Of a stretch of 64,000 nucleotides of DNA, positions 42,602 through 51,330 are shown piece after piece. Every line of letters begins with the position of its first letter. Position 1 is the stretch's first letter. The position numbers were made by a program, and so were the translations under genes. The notes under the pieces were generated by a model that saw only the letters and a program-made list of their open reading frames with translations, had not been told where the DNA came from and did no database searches. Location of the stretch: positions 682,001 to 746,000 of the forward strand of contig NC_019973.1 in assembly GCF_000230995.2 (NCBI RefSeq). The letters run 5' to 3'. The DNA is from Mesorhizobium australicum WSM2073 (lineage in GTDB: Bacteria; Pseudomonadota; Alphaproteobacteria; Rhizobiales; Rhizobiaceae).

Positions 42602-43333
42602 ATGGCGGATCTGACAGGCAAGGTCGTTGTCATCACGGCAGCGGCGCAAGGCATCGGCAAGGCGAGCGCGCTGGCCTTCGCCAAGGCTGGGGCCACCGTC
42701 CATGCCACCGACATCAACGAGACGCTGCTGGCGGAACTCGCCAAGACATCAGGGATCAAGACCCGCAAGGTCGACGTGCTCAACGACGAGGCGGTCAATG
42801 CCGCCTTTGCAGAGATCGGCGCCGTCGACGTGCTGTTCAATTGCGCCGGTTTCGTCCATTCGGGCTCGATCCTGGAGATGAAGGACGCCGATCTCGATTT
42901 CGCTTTCAATCTCAACGTGCGCGCCATGATCCGAACCATCCGGGCGGTGCTGCCCGGCATGCTGGAGCGTGGCGACGGGTCGATCATCAACATGGCTTCG
43001 CTGGCCAGTTCGACCAAGGGCGTGCCGAACCGCTTCGCCTATGGCGTCACCAAGGCCGCCGTCATCGGGCTGACCAAGGCGGTCGCGGCCGACTATGTCG
43101 GCAAGGGCATACGCTGCAACGCCATCTGCCCCGGCACGGTCGAGAGCCCGTCGCTGCAGGACCGCATGCACGCCCAGGGCGATTATGACGCCGCCCGCGC
43201 CGCCTTCATCGCCCGCCAGCCGATGGGCCGGCTCGGCACGCCGGAGGAGATCGCCGATCTCGCCGTCTACCTGGCCGGCGCCACCTACACGTCCGGGCAG
43301 GCCTATAATATCGACGGCGGCTGGTCGATCTGA
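42602..43333 (+). CDS. Short-chain dehydrogenase, 2-keto-3-deoxy-L-fuconate/rhamnonate dehydrogenase-like
   Basis: SDR of 243 residues. The coenzyme motif AAAQGIGKA (~12-20), NCAG near 80, and catalytic Y147 and K151 (YGVTKAA) are present. CPGTVESPSLQDRM and RQPMGRLGTPEEIADLAVYL match the BDH2/2-keto-3-deoxy-L-fuconate dehydrogenase branch. GAGGAAAAAGC precedes the ATG. The FAH-family gene follows ~165 nt later; together they fit the last steps of the non-phosphorylating L-fucose or L-rhamnose pathways. The substrate is inferred. Confidence 0.8.
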   Translation: MADLTGKVVVITAAAQGIGKASALAFAKAGATVHATDINETLLAELAKTSGIKTRKVDVLNDEAVNAAFAEIGAVDVLFNCAGFVHSGSILEMKDADLDFAFNLNVRAMIRTIRAVLPGMLERGDGSIINMASLASSTKGVPNRFAYGVTKAAVIGLTKAVAADYVGKGIRCNAICPGTVESPSLQDRMHAQGDYDAARAAFIARQPMGRLGTPEEIADLAVYLAGATYTSGQAYNIDGGWSI

Positions 43334-43497
43334 GCGCTGCCTTGAGACAACCGGACATCGGATCGCCGGCCGCCAATACAGGCTGTTCGCGCTTGTCGTG
43401 AAGCAGGCCGATGGCTAGGGTCCGCCCGGTTCCAGAGACGGCCGCCCCGGCGGAGAGTTTGTAGAACGGCCACGAGGCCGCAATCAGGAGAAGATGC

Positions 43498-44343
43498 ATG
43501 AAACTGCTGCGCTATGGCGAGGTGGGAAGCGAACGGCCCGGCCTGCTCGATGCGGATGGAACGATCCGCGATCTCTCCGCCCATGTTGCCGATATTGCCG
43601 GCACGACACTTCATCCGGCCTCGCTGGACATGCTTTCGAAGCTCGATGCGAAGTCGCTGCCGGCGGTTTCCGGCAAGCCGCGCCTCGGCGCCTGCGTCGC
43701 CGGCACCGGCAAGTTCATTTGCATCGGCCTCAACTATTCCGACCATGCCGCCGAGACCGGGGCCACCGTGCCGCCGGAGCCGATCATCTTCATGAAGGCA
43801 AGCTCGGCCATCGTCGGCCCGGACGACGACGTGCTGATCCCGCGCGGCTCCGAGAAGACCGACTGGGAAGTCGAGCTCGGCGTGGTTATCGGCAAAACCG
43901 CGAAATATGTCAGCGAAGCCGACGCGCTCGACCATGTCGCCGGCTATTGCGTCTCCCATGACGTGTCCGAGCGCGCCTTCCAGGCCGAGCGCCAGGGCCA
44001 GTGGACCAAGGGCAAGAGCTGCGACACGTTCGGCCCGACCGGACCGTGGCTGGTGACCAAGGACGAAGTTTCAGACCCGCAGAACCTGAAGATGTGGCTG
44101 ACGGTCAACGGCAAGACGATGCAGAACGGCTCGACCAAGACCATGGTCTATGGCGTTGCCTATCTCGTTTCCTACCTCAGCCAGTTCATGTCGCTGCACC
44201 CCGGCGACATTATTTCGACCGGCACCCCGCCCGGCGTCGGCCTCGGCATGAAGCCGCCGGTGTTCTTGAAGGCCGGCGATGTCGTGGAGCTGGGGATCGA
44301 AGGGCTCGGCCAGCAGAAGCAGACGTTCAGGGCGGACGTGTAG
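43498..44343 (+). CDS. Fumarylacetoacetate hydrolase family protein, 2,4-diketo-3-deoxy sugar acid hydrolase-like
   Basis: FAH-fold enzyme of 281 residues. Metal-binding acidic residues are visible in the block DWEVELGVVIG (~122-132), with FICIGLNYSDHA near 75 and TGTPPGVGLGMKPP near 240 typical of the ureidoglycolate-lyase-like/2,4-diketo-3-deoxy-rhamnonate hydrolase branch. Cytosolic. The pair with the upstream SDR would oxidise then cleave a 2-keto-3-deoxy sugar acid to pyruvate plus a hydroxyacid. Regulator and transporter for that sugar are not adjacent. Confidence 0.8.
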   Translation: MKLLRYGEVGSERPGLLDADGTIRDLSAHVADIAGTTLHPASLDMLSKLDAKSLPAVSGKPRLGACVAGTGKFICIGLNYSDHAAETGATVPPEPIIFMKASSAIVGPDDDVLIPRGSEKTDWEVELGVVIGKTAKYVSEADALDHVAGYCVSHDVSERAFQAERQGQWTKGKSCDTFGPTGPWLVTKDEVSDPQNLKMWLTVNGKTMQNGSTKTMVYGVAYLVSYLSQFMSLHPGDIISTGTPPGVGLGMKPPVFLKAGDVVELGIEGLGQQKQTFRADV

Positions 44344-44355
44344 ATCGATAGGTTA

Positions 44356-44482
44356 GCGCCGCCCCTCACCCCTACCCTCTCCCCGTGCAGAACGGGGAGA
44401 GGGAGCGCCAGCGTTGCGGCCATTCCTTCTCCCCGTCACCATACGGGGAGAAGGTGCCGGCAGGCGAATGAGGGGCAGCGCC
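44356..44482. repeat. Intergenic mosaic palindromic repeat, family A copy 2
   Basis: Opens GCGCCGCCCCTCA, closes TGAGGGGCAGCGCC. Two hairpins, CTCTCCCCGT-GCAGA-ACGGGGAGAG and CTTCTCCCCGT...ACGGGGAGAAG, in the same order as copy 1 at 6370-6547 but with a shorter centre. It separates two convergent genes and may terminate both. Confidence 0.75.
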
Positions 44483-44498
44483 GGCCCCTCTTCAGCTA

Positions 44499-45497
44499 TT
44501 ACTTTATCGTCTTCCCATCAGCGCCAAACCTATAGGTCTTCGCCGCATCGGGCGTCGCATAGAGCGTGGCGCCCGGCTCCGCGTCGTAAACCCCGAAAAT
44601 CCGCACGGTGATCAGGCCGGCCTTCTCGCAATCCAGATAGAGATTGGTGTCGGCGCCGAGATGTTCGGCATGCACGACCGTGCCCTTCCAGGCGCCGGAT
44701 TTCGGATCGACCGTCAGGTGCTCCGGCCGCACGCCGATGGTCCTGGCTGTCTCGCCGAGCCGGGCGCCGTCGACGAAATTCATCTTCGGCGAGCCGATGA
44801 AGCCGGCGACGAACTCGTTTGCCGGCGAATTATAGAGTTCCATCGGGCCGCCGATCTGCTCGATTTTTCCGGCATTGAGCACCACGATCTTGTCGGCCAG
44901 CGTCATCGCCTCGACCTGGTCGTGGGTGACGTAGATCATCGTCGCCTTCAGCCGGCGATGCAGCTGCGCGATCTCCAGCCGCGTGTTGACGCGCAGCGCC
45001 GCGTCGAGGTTCGACAGCGGCTCGTCGAACAGGAACAGTTTCGGCTCGCGCACCACGGCGCGGCCGATGGCGACGCGCTGGCGCTGGCCACCGGAAAGTT
45101 CCGCAGGTCGTCTTTCGAGATAGGGCTCCAGCGACAGCATGGACGAGGCGATGCCGATGCGGCGGTCGATTTCCGCCGCCGGCGTGTTCGCCTGCTTGAG
45201 GCCGAGGCCCATATTGTTCTTCACCGTCAGATGCGGATAGAGCGCATAGGTCTGGAACACCATGGCAATGCCGCGTTTCGCCGGCGGGGTGACCGAGACA
45301 TCCTCGCCATCGATCAGCACCCGGCCCGAGGTCGAATCCTCCAGACCGGCGATGACCCGGAGCAATGTCGACTTGCCGCAACCCGAAGGGCCGACAAAGA
45401 CGACGAACTCGCCATCCGTCACTTCGAGGTCGATGCCCTTCAGCACCTCGACCGGCCCAAAGGCCTTTTTCACGTTCTCGATTTTCAGCGAGCCCAC
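44499..45497 (-). CDS. Sugar ABC ATPase (MalK/UgpC type)
   Basis: Cytoplasmic ATPase of 332 residues. Walker [10 protein letters not shown] at 36-44, signature [14 protein letters not shown] near 135, Walker [14 protein letters not shown] near 155, then [12 protein letters not shown]. The MalK-type regulatory TOBE region ([25 protein letters not shown]) follows. The real start is GTG 45497 with TTGGAGGACTGCC upstream. Last gene of the murQ-led operon; it powers the permeases at 46623-48611. Confidence 0.92.
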   Translation of the reverse strand: MGSLKIENVKKAFGPVEVLKGIDLEVTDGEFVVFVGPSGCGKSTLLRVIAGLEDSTSGRVLIDGEDVSVTPPAKRGIAMVFQTYALYPHLTVKNNMGLGLKQANTPAAEIDRRIGIASSMLSLEPYLERRPAELSGGQRQRVAIGRAVVREPKLFLFDEPLSNLDAALRVNTRLEIAQLHRRLKATMIYVTHDQVEAMTLADKIVVLNAGKIEQIGGPMELYNSPANEFVAGFIGSPKMNFVDGARLGETARTIGVRPEHLTVDPKSGAWKGTVVHAEHLGADTNLYLDCEKAGLITVRIFGVYDAEPGATLYATPDAAKTYRFGADGKTIK

Positions 45498-45564
45498 GGC
45501 AGTCCTCCAAATTGATGAGTGGGCGCCAAGCGGGCGCCGTAGGGCGCGGACGACGACAGCCTGA

Positions 45565-46626
45565 TCACAGTCGCACCGCCTTCCCGCCGCGCACGCTCTC
45601 GTCGGCGGCAAGGCAGACGGCAAGCGACCGCACCGCGTCGTCCATATGTCTGGTGAGATCGATATCCTCGCGGATCGCCTTGAGGACAAAAGCCTGTTCG
45701 AGATCGCAGAGATCCTGATGGCCGGGTTCGCCTTCCATCGACAGCATCTCGTCCGCCTTTAGGAACTTGCCGTCCGTGCCGGTCGCGGCGCTGTGCAGGC
45801 GGATGGTCGAGGTCTTGGTGTGGGTGTCGATGTCGTCGGACTTAACGCCCTCCTTCATAACGATCGACACACAGCCCTTGGGCGAAATCACGTCCTTCAC
45901 GAAGAAGGCGGTCTCCGAAATCATCGGACCCCAGCCGGCCTCGTACCAGCCGACCGAACCGTCATCGAACAGCACCTGCAGATGGCCGTAATTGTACATG
46001 GACGGTGCGACCTCCTCGGTCAGTCGCACGCCCATCCCGCGCACCTCGACCGGCCTGGCATCGGTGATCTGCAGCATGACGTCGAGATAATGCACGCCGC
46101 AATCGACGATCGGCGATGTCGTCTGCATCAGCTGCTTGTGCGTCTCCCAGGTATGGCCCGAGGATTGCTGGTTGAGGTTCATGCGGAACACGTAGGGACC
46201 GCCGAGCTTGCGCGCTTCGGCGATCAACCGGATCCAGGACGGGTGGTGGCGCAGGATATAGCCGATCACCAGCTTTCGGCCGTTGGCCTTGGCTGCCGCG
46301 ACGACGCGCCTGGCATCGGCCACCGTCGTTGCCAGCGGCTTTTCGACGAAGACATGGCAGCCGGCCTCGAACGCTTTCACCGCATAGTCGGCATGGCTGT
46401 CGGAATAGGTGGCGACGCAGGCGACGTCGGGCTTTTCGTCGCGCAGGGCGTCATCGAACGAACGCCTGATGCCATAGCCGGACAGCCCCCCAGGCAAAGG
46501 CACGTCGGAGCGGTTGACCAGCGCGGCGATCTGAAAACCTGGATTGGTGTGATAGGCCAGCGCATGGCTGCGGCCCATATTGCCTAGGCCGGCGACGACG
46601 ACGCGAAGGGGTTTTTGCGAACTCAC
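45565..46626 (-). CDS. Gfo/Idh/MocA family NAD(P)-dependent oxidoreductase
   Basis: Protein of 353 residues. The Rossmann motif [12 protein letters not shown] is at ~9-20 and the catalytic EKP (VFVEKPLA) near residue 95. The GVHYLDVML block near 185 is typical. GTG 46626 overlaps the upstream permease stop (GTGA). The family oxidises sugars and inositols, and some members (GH109-like) cleave N-acetylamino-sugar glycosides through NAD-bound oxidation at C3, which makes its place in an amino-sugar uptake operon intriguing. Substrate unknown. Confidence 0.85.
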   Translation of the reverse strand: MSSQKPLRVVVAGLGNMGRSHALAYHTNPGFQIAALVNRSDVPLPGGLSGYGIRRSFDDALRDEKPDVACVATYSDSHADYAVKAFEAGCHVFVEKPLATTVADARRVVAAAKANGRKLVIGYILRHHPSWIRLIAEARKLGGPYVFRMNLNQQSSGHTWETHKQLMQTTSPIVDCGVHYLDVMLQITDARPVEVRGMGVRLTEEVAPSMYNYGHLQVLFDDGSVGWYEAGWGPMISETAFFVKDVISPKGCVSIVMKEGVKSDDIDTHTKTSTIRLHSAATGTDGKFLKADEMLSMEGEPGHQDLCDLEQAFVLKAIREDIDLTRHMDDAVRSLAVCLAADESVRGGKAVRL

Positions 46627-47462
46627 TTGACGGCTCCCGACGTGATGCCGCGGATCAGCTGCCGCGAGAAGATGACATAGAGGACCAGCACCGGCAGGAT
46701 CGCCAGCGACAGTGCCGCCAGGATGGCGTTCCAGTTGGTGACGAACTGGCCGAGGAAAAGCTGGGCGCCGAGCGTCACCGTCTTGGTCTCTTCCGACGGC
46801 GCCAGGATCAGCGGGAACCACAGATCGTTCCAGATCGGGATCATGGTGAAGACGGCGACGGTTGCCATCGACGGCCGCACCAGCGGCACGACCAGACGGA
46901 AGAAGATGGTGTATTCCGACAGCCCATCGATGCGGCCGGCATTCTTCAAATCGTCGGACACCTGCTTCATGAATTCGGACAGGATGAAGACCGCCAGCGG
47001 CAGGCCTTGCGCGGTGTAGACCAGGATCAGCGCCGTCAGCGTGTTGACCAGCCCGCTCGCCACCATCAATTGCAGGATGGCGACGGTGGCGAGGCGGATC
47101 GGGATCATGATCCCGAGCGCCAAATAAAGCCCCATCATCGTGTTGCCGCGAAAGCGATATTCCGACAGCGCGAACGCAGCCATGGCGCCGAACAGAAGCA
47201 CGAAGAACAGCGAGCCGACGGTGACGACGAGACTGTTCTGGAAATAGTGGATGAAGTCGCCCTGGCCGATCACCGTGGTGTAGCCGATCAGGTCGAAAGT
47301 CTTTGGCGTCGGCGGCGTCAGCGGCGCGCCGAAGATACCAGCGCGGGACTTGAACGAATTCATGATGACCAGGATCACCGGAAACAGCGCGATCGCCGTG
47401 TAGGTCAGCAGGATCGCGTGGGCGCCGATGGTGCGGGGCATTGAACGGGTGGCGATGCTCAT
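46623..47462 (-). CDS. Sugar ABC permease, MalG-like
   Basis: Inner-membrane permease of 279 residues with six hydrophobic segments. The first is at ~12-32 (IGAHAILLTYTAIALFPVIL). The EAA loop (KNAGRIDGLSEYTIFFRLVVPL) is near 185-205 and IPIWNDLWFPLILAP near 220 is the MalG hallmark. GGAAGGG lies upstream of the ATG at 47462; the longer frame is translation of repeat B2. Confidence 0.92.
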   Translation of the reverse strand: MSIATRSMPRTIGAHAILLTYTAIALFPVILVIMNSFKSRAGIFGAPLTPPTPKTFDLIGYTTVIGQGDFIHYFQNSLVVTVGSLFFVLLFGAMAAFALSEYRFRGNTMMGLYLALGIMIPIRLATVAILQLMVASGLVNTLTALILVYTAQGLPLAVFILSEFMKQVSDDLKNAGRIDGLSEYTIFFRLVVPLVRPSMATVAVFTMIPIWNDLWFPLILAPSEETKTVTLGAQLFLGQFVTNWNAILAALSLAILPVLVLYVIFSRQLIRGITSGAVK

Positions 47463-47499
47463 TGGAAACCCTTCCTGCGCAGAGAGGTTGGCGCCAAGA

Positions 47500-47657
47500 C
47501 ACCCCCCTCTGTCCTGCCGGACATCTCCCCCGCAAGGGGGGAAATTGGCAGCGTCGGCCTTGCCGTCCACCTTGCAACGATGGCGACTGGCGAAAGCAGT
47601 AGCGACATCTGATCTCCCCCCTTGCGGGGGAGATGGCCGGCAGGCCAGAGGGGGGTG
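47500..47657. repeat. Intergenic palindromic repeat, family B copy 2
   Basis: Same 12-bp inverted ends as copy 1 (CACCCCCCTCTG / CAGAGGGGGGTG) and the same two internal hairpins. It lies between the two permease genes of the murQ operon. Copies 1 and 2 share ATCTCCCCC..., TGGCGAAAGC and GGGGGAGATGGCCGGCAGGC blocks. Confidence 0.85.
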
Positions 47658-47681
47658 CTCAAGCTCGACATCTCTCGCCCC

Positions 47682-48611
47682 TCAGAACTGGTAGCGACGC
47701 AGGCGCGTCTGGATGAGGAAGAGGTAGACGCAGACACCGCCCAGAATGATCAGGAACATGATCGTGGCGATGGTCGCGCCCATGTTGGGGTCGCCGACCT
47801 GCAGCTGGAAGCCGAAGAAGGCGCGGTAGAGGAAGGTGCCGAGAATATCGGTCGAATAGTTCGGCCCGGCGAGCGCGCCTTGCGCGGTGTAGATCAGGTC
47901 GAAGGCGTTGAAATTGCCGACGAAGGTGAGGATCGAGATGATGCCGATCGACGGCAGGATCAGCGGCAGCTTGATCTTCCAGAACTGCGACAGGCCGGTG
48001 ATGCCATCGCATTCGGCCGCCTCGATCACCTCTTCGGGGATCGACAGCAGCGCGGCATAGATCAGCATCATCGGAATGCCGATGAATTGCCACACCGAGA
48101 TCAGGCTGAGCGCGGTCAGCGCGTACTGCTCCTTGCCGAGCCAGGGCGTGAACAGGCTTTTCAGGCCGACGAAGTCGAGCAGATGCGGCGCCACGCCCCA
48201 TAGCGGCGACAGGATCAGCTTCCAGGCAAAGCCGACGATGACGAAGGACAGGATGGTCGGCACGAAGATCGCGGTGCGGTAGAAGGCGGCGAACCGCAGC
48301 CTGGGGCTGGAGAGAATTGCCGCCAACAGCACGCCGACCGGGTTCTGCACCAGCATGTGGATGATGAAGAACCAGACATTGTTGCGCAACGCATTCCAGA
48401 AATTGACCGACCAGTTGGGATCGCCGAACAGGGTGCGGAAATTGTCCAGGCCGACGAAGATCTGGGACTGGTCGACATTGCGGAACAGCGAGAGCTGCAG
48501 CGTGCCGGCGAGCGGCAGGATCATGATCGCCGTGTAGACGAGCACCGCCGGCGCCAGGAAGACGGCGATATGCCAGCGGAATGGTCTTTTGGGTCGTGTT
48601 TGTGCGGCCAT
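47682..48611 (-). CDS. Sugar ABC permease, MalF-like
   Basis: Inner-membrane permease of 309 residues, six membrane segments, the first at ~13-35 (IAVFLAPAVLVYTAIMILPL). EAA loop: EAAECDGITGLSQFWKIKLPL near 200-220. Partner of the MalG-like permease in a CUT1-type sugar importer. A repeat (B2) separates it from the second permease and a long hairpin separates it from the binding-protein gene. Confidence 0.92.
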   Translation of the reverse strand: MAAQTRPKRPFRWHIAVFLAPAVLVYTAIMILPLAGTLQLSLFRNVDQSQIFVGLDNFRTLFGDPNWSVNFWNALRNNVWFFIIHMLVQNPVGVLLAAILSSPRLRFAAFYRTAIFVPTILSFVIVGFAWKLILSPLWGVAPHLLDFVGLKSLFTPWLGKEQYALTALSLISVWQFIGIPMMLIYAALLSIPEEVIEAAECDGITGLSQFWKIKLPLILPSIGIISILTFVGNFNAFDLIYTAQGALAGPNYSTDILGTFLYRAFFGFQLQVGDPNMGATIATIMFLIILGGVCVYLFLIQTRLRRYQF

Positions 48612-48800
48612 GAGTTCGGTCCCCGCCGTCTCTCGGTTCCAGACGATGTGATGCTAGATGATGCCTCGATGCATGCCCCAACCTTGCCCGGTGCGGCAAG
48701 ACAAAGGCCTGCGACTGATCAGCCAGCCTTCCCCAACAACAGCAAGGGTAAGGCCGTGAGGCAGAGCCGACAATCGCAATATGAAGACAGGATAATCCGG

Positions 48801-48828
48801 AACCGGCCGGGCATGCGCCCAGCCGGCT
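48801..48828 (-). other. Intercistronic stem-loop after the sugar-binding-protein gene
   Basis: On the transcribed strand AGCCGGCTGGGC pairs with GCCCGGCCGGTT over 12 positions (two G-U) around GCAT, starting 16 nt after the binding-protein stop. No U-run follows. Likely an mRNA 3' protector or attenuator for the permease genes. Confidence 0.65.
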
Positions 48829-48843
48829 CCGCTGCCTGAGCTC

Positions 48844-50103
48844 TTACTTGGCCGGCTTATACCAGCTGTCGAGACCGGTCTGCAGCTTCTTGGCCGCGGC
48901 TTCGGGCGTATCGGTGCCGTTGATGACGTTGGCCGATTCAACCCAGGTCTCGTTTTCGAGGTTCGGCGTGCCGCGCGACAGGATCTGATAGGTCGAGCGG
49001 ATCGTCGACTTGCACTTGCCGCGCCAGGAGACGAATTCCTGCGCCAGCGGGTCTTCCATCTTCACCGGCGAGGAGTTCAGGCTGAAGAAGCCCGGCAGCG
49101 CGTTGGCGTAGATGGTGGCGAAATCAGGCGAGGCCACCCAGGACAGGAAGGTCTTGGCCGCGTCAGCGTGCTTGGAGGCTGCGTTCAGGCCCATGCCGAT
49201 ATCGGTATGGTCGGAGATGTAGCAGGTGTCGCCGGCCTTTTCGACCGGCGGCGGGAAGGCGCCCATCTTGAACTGGGCCTGGGTGTTGAACAGGCCGATT
49301 TCCCACGAGCCGGCCGGGTAGATGGCGGCGCGGCCGAGCGTGAACAGGTTCTGGCTGTCCGGATACGTCTGGGCCTCGAAGCCGTCGCCCAGGTAAGGCT
49401 TCCACTTGGCCAGTTCCTCATATGGCGCGACCCAGTCCTTGTCGGTCAGCTTCTGATCGCCCTTGATCAGCGCCTTGCGGCCGTCCTCGCCCTTCCAGTA
49501 GTTGGGGCCGATGTTCTGGTAGCCCATGGTCGCGGCTTCCCAGAGGTCCTTGGTGCCCATCGCCATCGGGATATAGGTGCCGTCGGCCTTGATCTTGTCG
49601 AGCGCGGCGAAGAACTCGTCACGGGTCTGAGGCACCTTGATGCCGAGCTTGTCGAAGGCGTCCTTGTTGTAGATGAAGCCGTGGATGACGGATGCCATCG
49701 GCACGCAGAAGCTCGCCTTGCCGTCATCGGTCTGCCAGGCGGACTTGGCGACCGGCGAGAAGTTTTCCATGCCGGGCAGCGCCGAGAGGTCGGCAAGGTT
49801 GCCCTTCTTGAACAGTTCGAGCGACTTGTCGAACGGGCGGCAGGTGATCAGGTCGCCCGCCGAACCGGCGGCGAGCTTGGCGCCGAGGGCGGCGTCATAT
49901 TCGGTCGGGGCCGATGGGGCGAACACCACCTTGATGCCGGGGTTCTTGGCTTCGAAGGCCGGGATCAGCTTATCCTTCCAGATGGCAAGGTCGTCGCCGC
50001 GCCAGCTTTCGATGTTGAGCGTTACGTCCTCGGCGTGAGCCAATCCGGCCGAGCCGAGAATGCTGGTGCCCAGAAGCAGTGCCGTCAGTAGTTTCGTTGT
50101 CAT
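48844..50103 (-). CDS. Sugar ABC substrate-binding protein (CUT1 type)
   Basis: Periplasmic SBP_bac_1 family protein of 419 residues. The signal peptide is ~1-24 (LLTALLLGTSILGSAGLAHA). Typical blocks are IESWRGDDLAIWKDKLIPAF, AFEAKNPGIKVVF, GFIYNKDAFDKLGIKVPQT and YPAGSWEIGLF. Follows murQ by ~117 nt. By context the ligand is an amino sugar such as MurNAc, GlcNAc or a small muropeptide sugar; the sequence alone does not tell which. Confidence 0.9.
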   Translation of the reverse strand: MTTKLLTALLLGTSILGSAGLAHAEDVTLNIESWRGDDLAIWKDKLIPAFEAKNPGIKVVFAPSAPTEYDAALGAKLAAGSAGDLITCRPFDKSLELFKKGNLADLSALPGMENFSPVAKSAWQTDDGKASFCVPMASVIHGFIYNKDAFDKLGIKVPQTRDEFFAALDKIKADGTYIPMAMGTKDLWEAATMGYQNIGPNYWKGEDGRKALIKGDQKLTDKDWVAPYEELAKWKPYLGDGFEAQTYPDSQNLFTLGRAAIYPAGSWEIGLFNTQAQFKMGAFPPPVEKAGDTCYISDHTDIGMGLNAASKHADAAKTFLSWVASPDFATIYANALPGFFSLNSSPVKMEDPLAQEFVSWRGKCKSTIRSTYQILSRGTPNLENETWVESANVINGTDTPEAAAKKLQTGLDSWYKPAK

Positions 50104-50220
50104 GCTCAGTCTCCCTGTTGACCTTTTTCAGGTTCGGTTTTGATGAGAACCTGGGCTTTGGAGCCCTTGTTCCCCTCGCAAGCCCGTTTCACTCCGATGG
50201 GAATCGGGAATGAAACTGGC

Positions 50221-51171
50221 CTATTTCTTTGTTCGAGCATGATCTTTTCCGAAAAGCGGTTTCCACTTTTCGGGATCATGCCCCAGCGCGGAAAGGGCTG
50301 GCCGCAGCTTCTGGCCTGTCCGTTCCAGTATCTTGCGCGCCGCATCGGCGCTGTCGGCGCCGGCAGCGAGCAGAATGGCGGTCTTGACCGCGCCGCCGCT
50401 CTTTTCGAGCAGGCTGGCGGCCTCTTCCTGGCCGCGGCCGCTGACGGCGGCGACGATGCGCGCCGCCCGGTCGCGCAGCTTCATATTGTCGGCCATGAGG
50501 TTGACCATGTAACCGTCATGGACATGGCCAAGATGAACGGCGGTCAGCGTCGACAGCATGTTGAGCGCGATCTTCTGCGCCGTTCCGGCGCCCATGCGGG
50601 TCGAGCCGGCGATGACTTCCGGCGGTGTCTCGAGCAGGATGGCGGTGTCGGCCTGCTGGAGCAGAGCCGAACCCCTGTTGTTGGCGATGCCGATGGTGGC
50701 GGCACCCCGGCGCCGCGCCTCCTCGACGGCGCCCACCGCATAGGGCGTCGTGCCGCTGGCGGAAAGGGCGATCAGGCAATCGCCCACGCCGACACCCGCA
50801 TTCGCAACCGCCGTCGTGGCCTCCTCGGCGTCGTCCTCGGGCCCGCCGGCCAGTGTCCTCAAGGCGTCGTCGCCGCCGGCGATCAGGATGGCGATGCGGT
50901 CGCGCTGGATGCCGAACGTGCCCGGCAATTCCAGCGCATCGGCCAGCGCCATCAGGCCGGAGCTGCCGGCCGCGGCATAGGCAAGCTTGCCGCCGCCGCT
51001 CAGGCGGCCGGCAATGATCTCGGCTGCCCTGGCGATGGAGGGAATGGCGTTGCGGACCGCTTTGGCGGCCTCGACCTGCGCATCGGCCAGCGAAGCAAGG
51101 ATGACTTCGGGAGCCTGGATATCCAGCCCCTCGGCATTCCCATGCAGCGCTTCGGTGCGCGTTTCGGCCAT
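50221..51171 (-). CDS. murQ: N-acetylmuramic acid 6-phosphate etherase MurQ
   Basis: Cytosolic SIS-domain etherase of 316 residues that splits MurNAc-6-phosphate into GlcNAc-6-phosphate and D-lactate. Family blocks: ETRTEALHG at the N-terminus, AAGSSGLMALADA, the acidic AGGPEDDAEEA with the likely catalytic Glu, ALSASGTTPYAVGAV, and STRMGAGTAQKIALNMLST. ATG 51171 has GGAGGAACTGGG upstream. The last ~18 residues (HDPEKWKPLFGKDHA and beyond) are encoded by palindromic repeat D2 and are probably an acquired tail. First gene of the transporter operon, with a NagQ-like box 24 nt upstream. Confidence 0.92.
   Translation of the reverse strand: MAETRTEALHGNAEGLDIQAPEVILASLADAQVEAAKAVRNAIPSIARAAEIIAGRLSGGGKLAYAAAGSSGLMALADALELPGTFGIQRDRIAILIAGGDDALRTLAGGPEDDAEEATTAVANAGVGVGDCLIALSASGTTPYAVGAVEEARRRGAATIGIANNRGSALLQQADTAILLETPPEVIAGSTRMGAGTAQKIALNMLSTLTAVHLGHVHDGYMVNLMADNMKLRDRAARIVAAVSGRGQEEAASLLEKSGGAVKTAILLAAGADSADAARKILERTGQKLRPALSALGHDPEKWKPLFGKDHARTKK
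50235..50283. repeat. Rhizobial palindromic repeat, family D copy 2, inside the murQ 3' end
   Basis: GAGCATGATC (50235-50244) inverted with GATCATGCCC at the right end, and internal CCGAAAAGCGG...CCACTTTTCGG pairing. Relative of the left half of D1 (42310-42427). It is translated in murQ as the C-terminal tail. Confidence 0.8.
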
Positions 51172-51195
51172 CCCAGTTCCTCCGATCCACAAAAC

Positions 51196-51213
51196 AATAC
51201 CAAAAAAATACCA
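51196..51213 (-). promoter_or_regulatory. NagQ-like operator box upstream of murQ
   Basis: On the minus strand TGGTATT-TTTT-TGGTATT, a perfect direct repeat with 4-nt gap, 24 nt before the murQ ATG. The plus-strand counterpart is at 51331-51348. Likely bound by the HutC-type GntR protein encoded at 52250-53032. Confidence 0.75.
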
Positions 51214-51330
51214 CTTGTCCACATGCATTAACGAATTCGCGGCCGGGAAATCGCTAAGCCGACGAATTGCGGAAGCTTTTCAATAAAATACGGCTTAATC
51301 TTTTTGAAACGGAAATTAACTCTTGGCTAT

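Noticed and set aside
47463..47577. N-terminal extension of the MalG-like permease
   Set aside because: The extra residues are translation of repeat B2. A strong ribosome site precedes ATG 47462.
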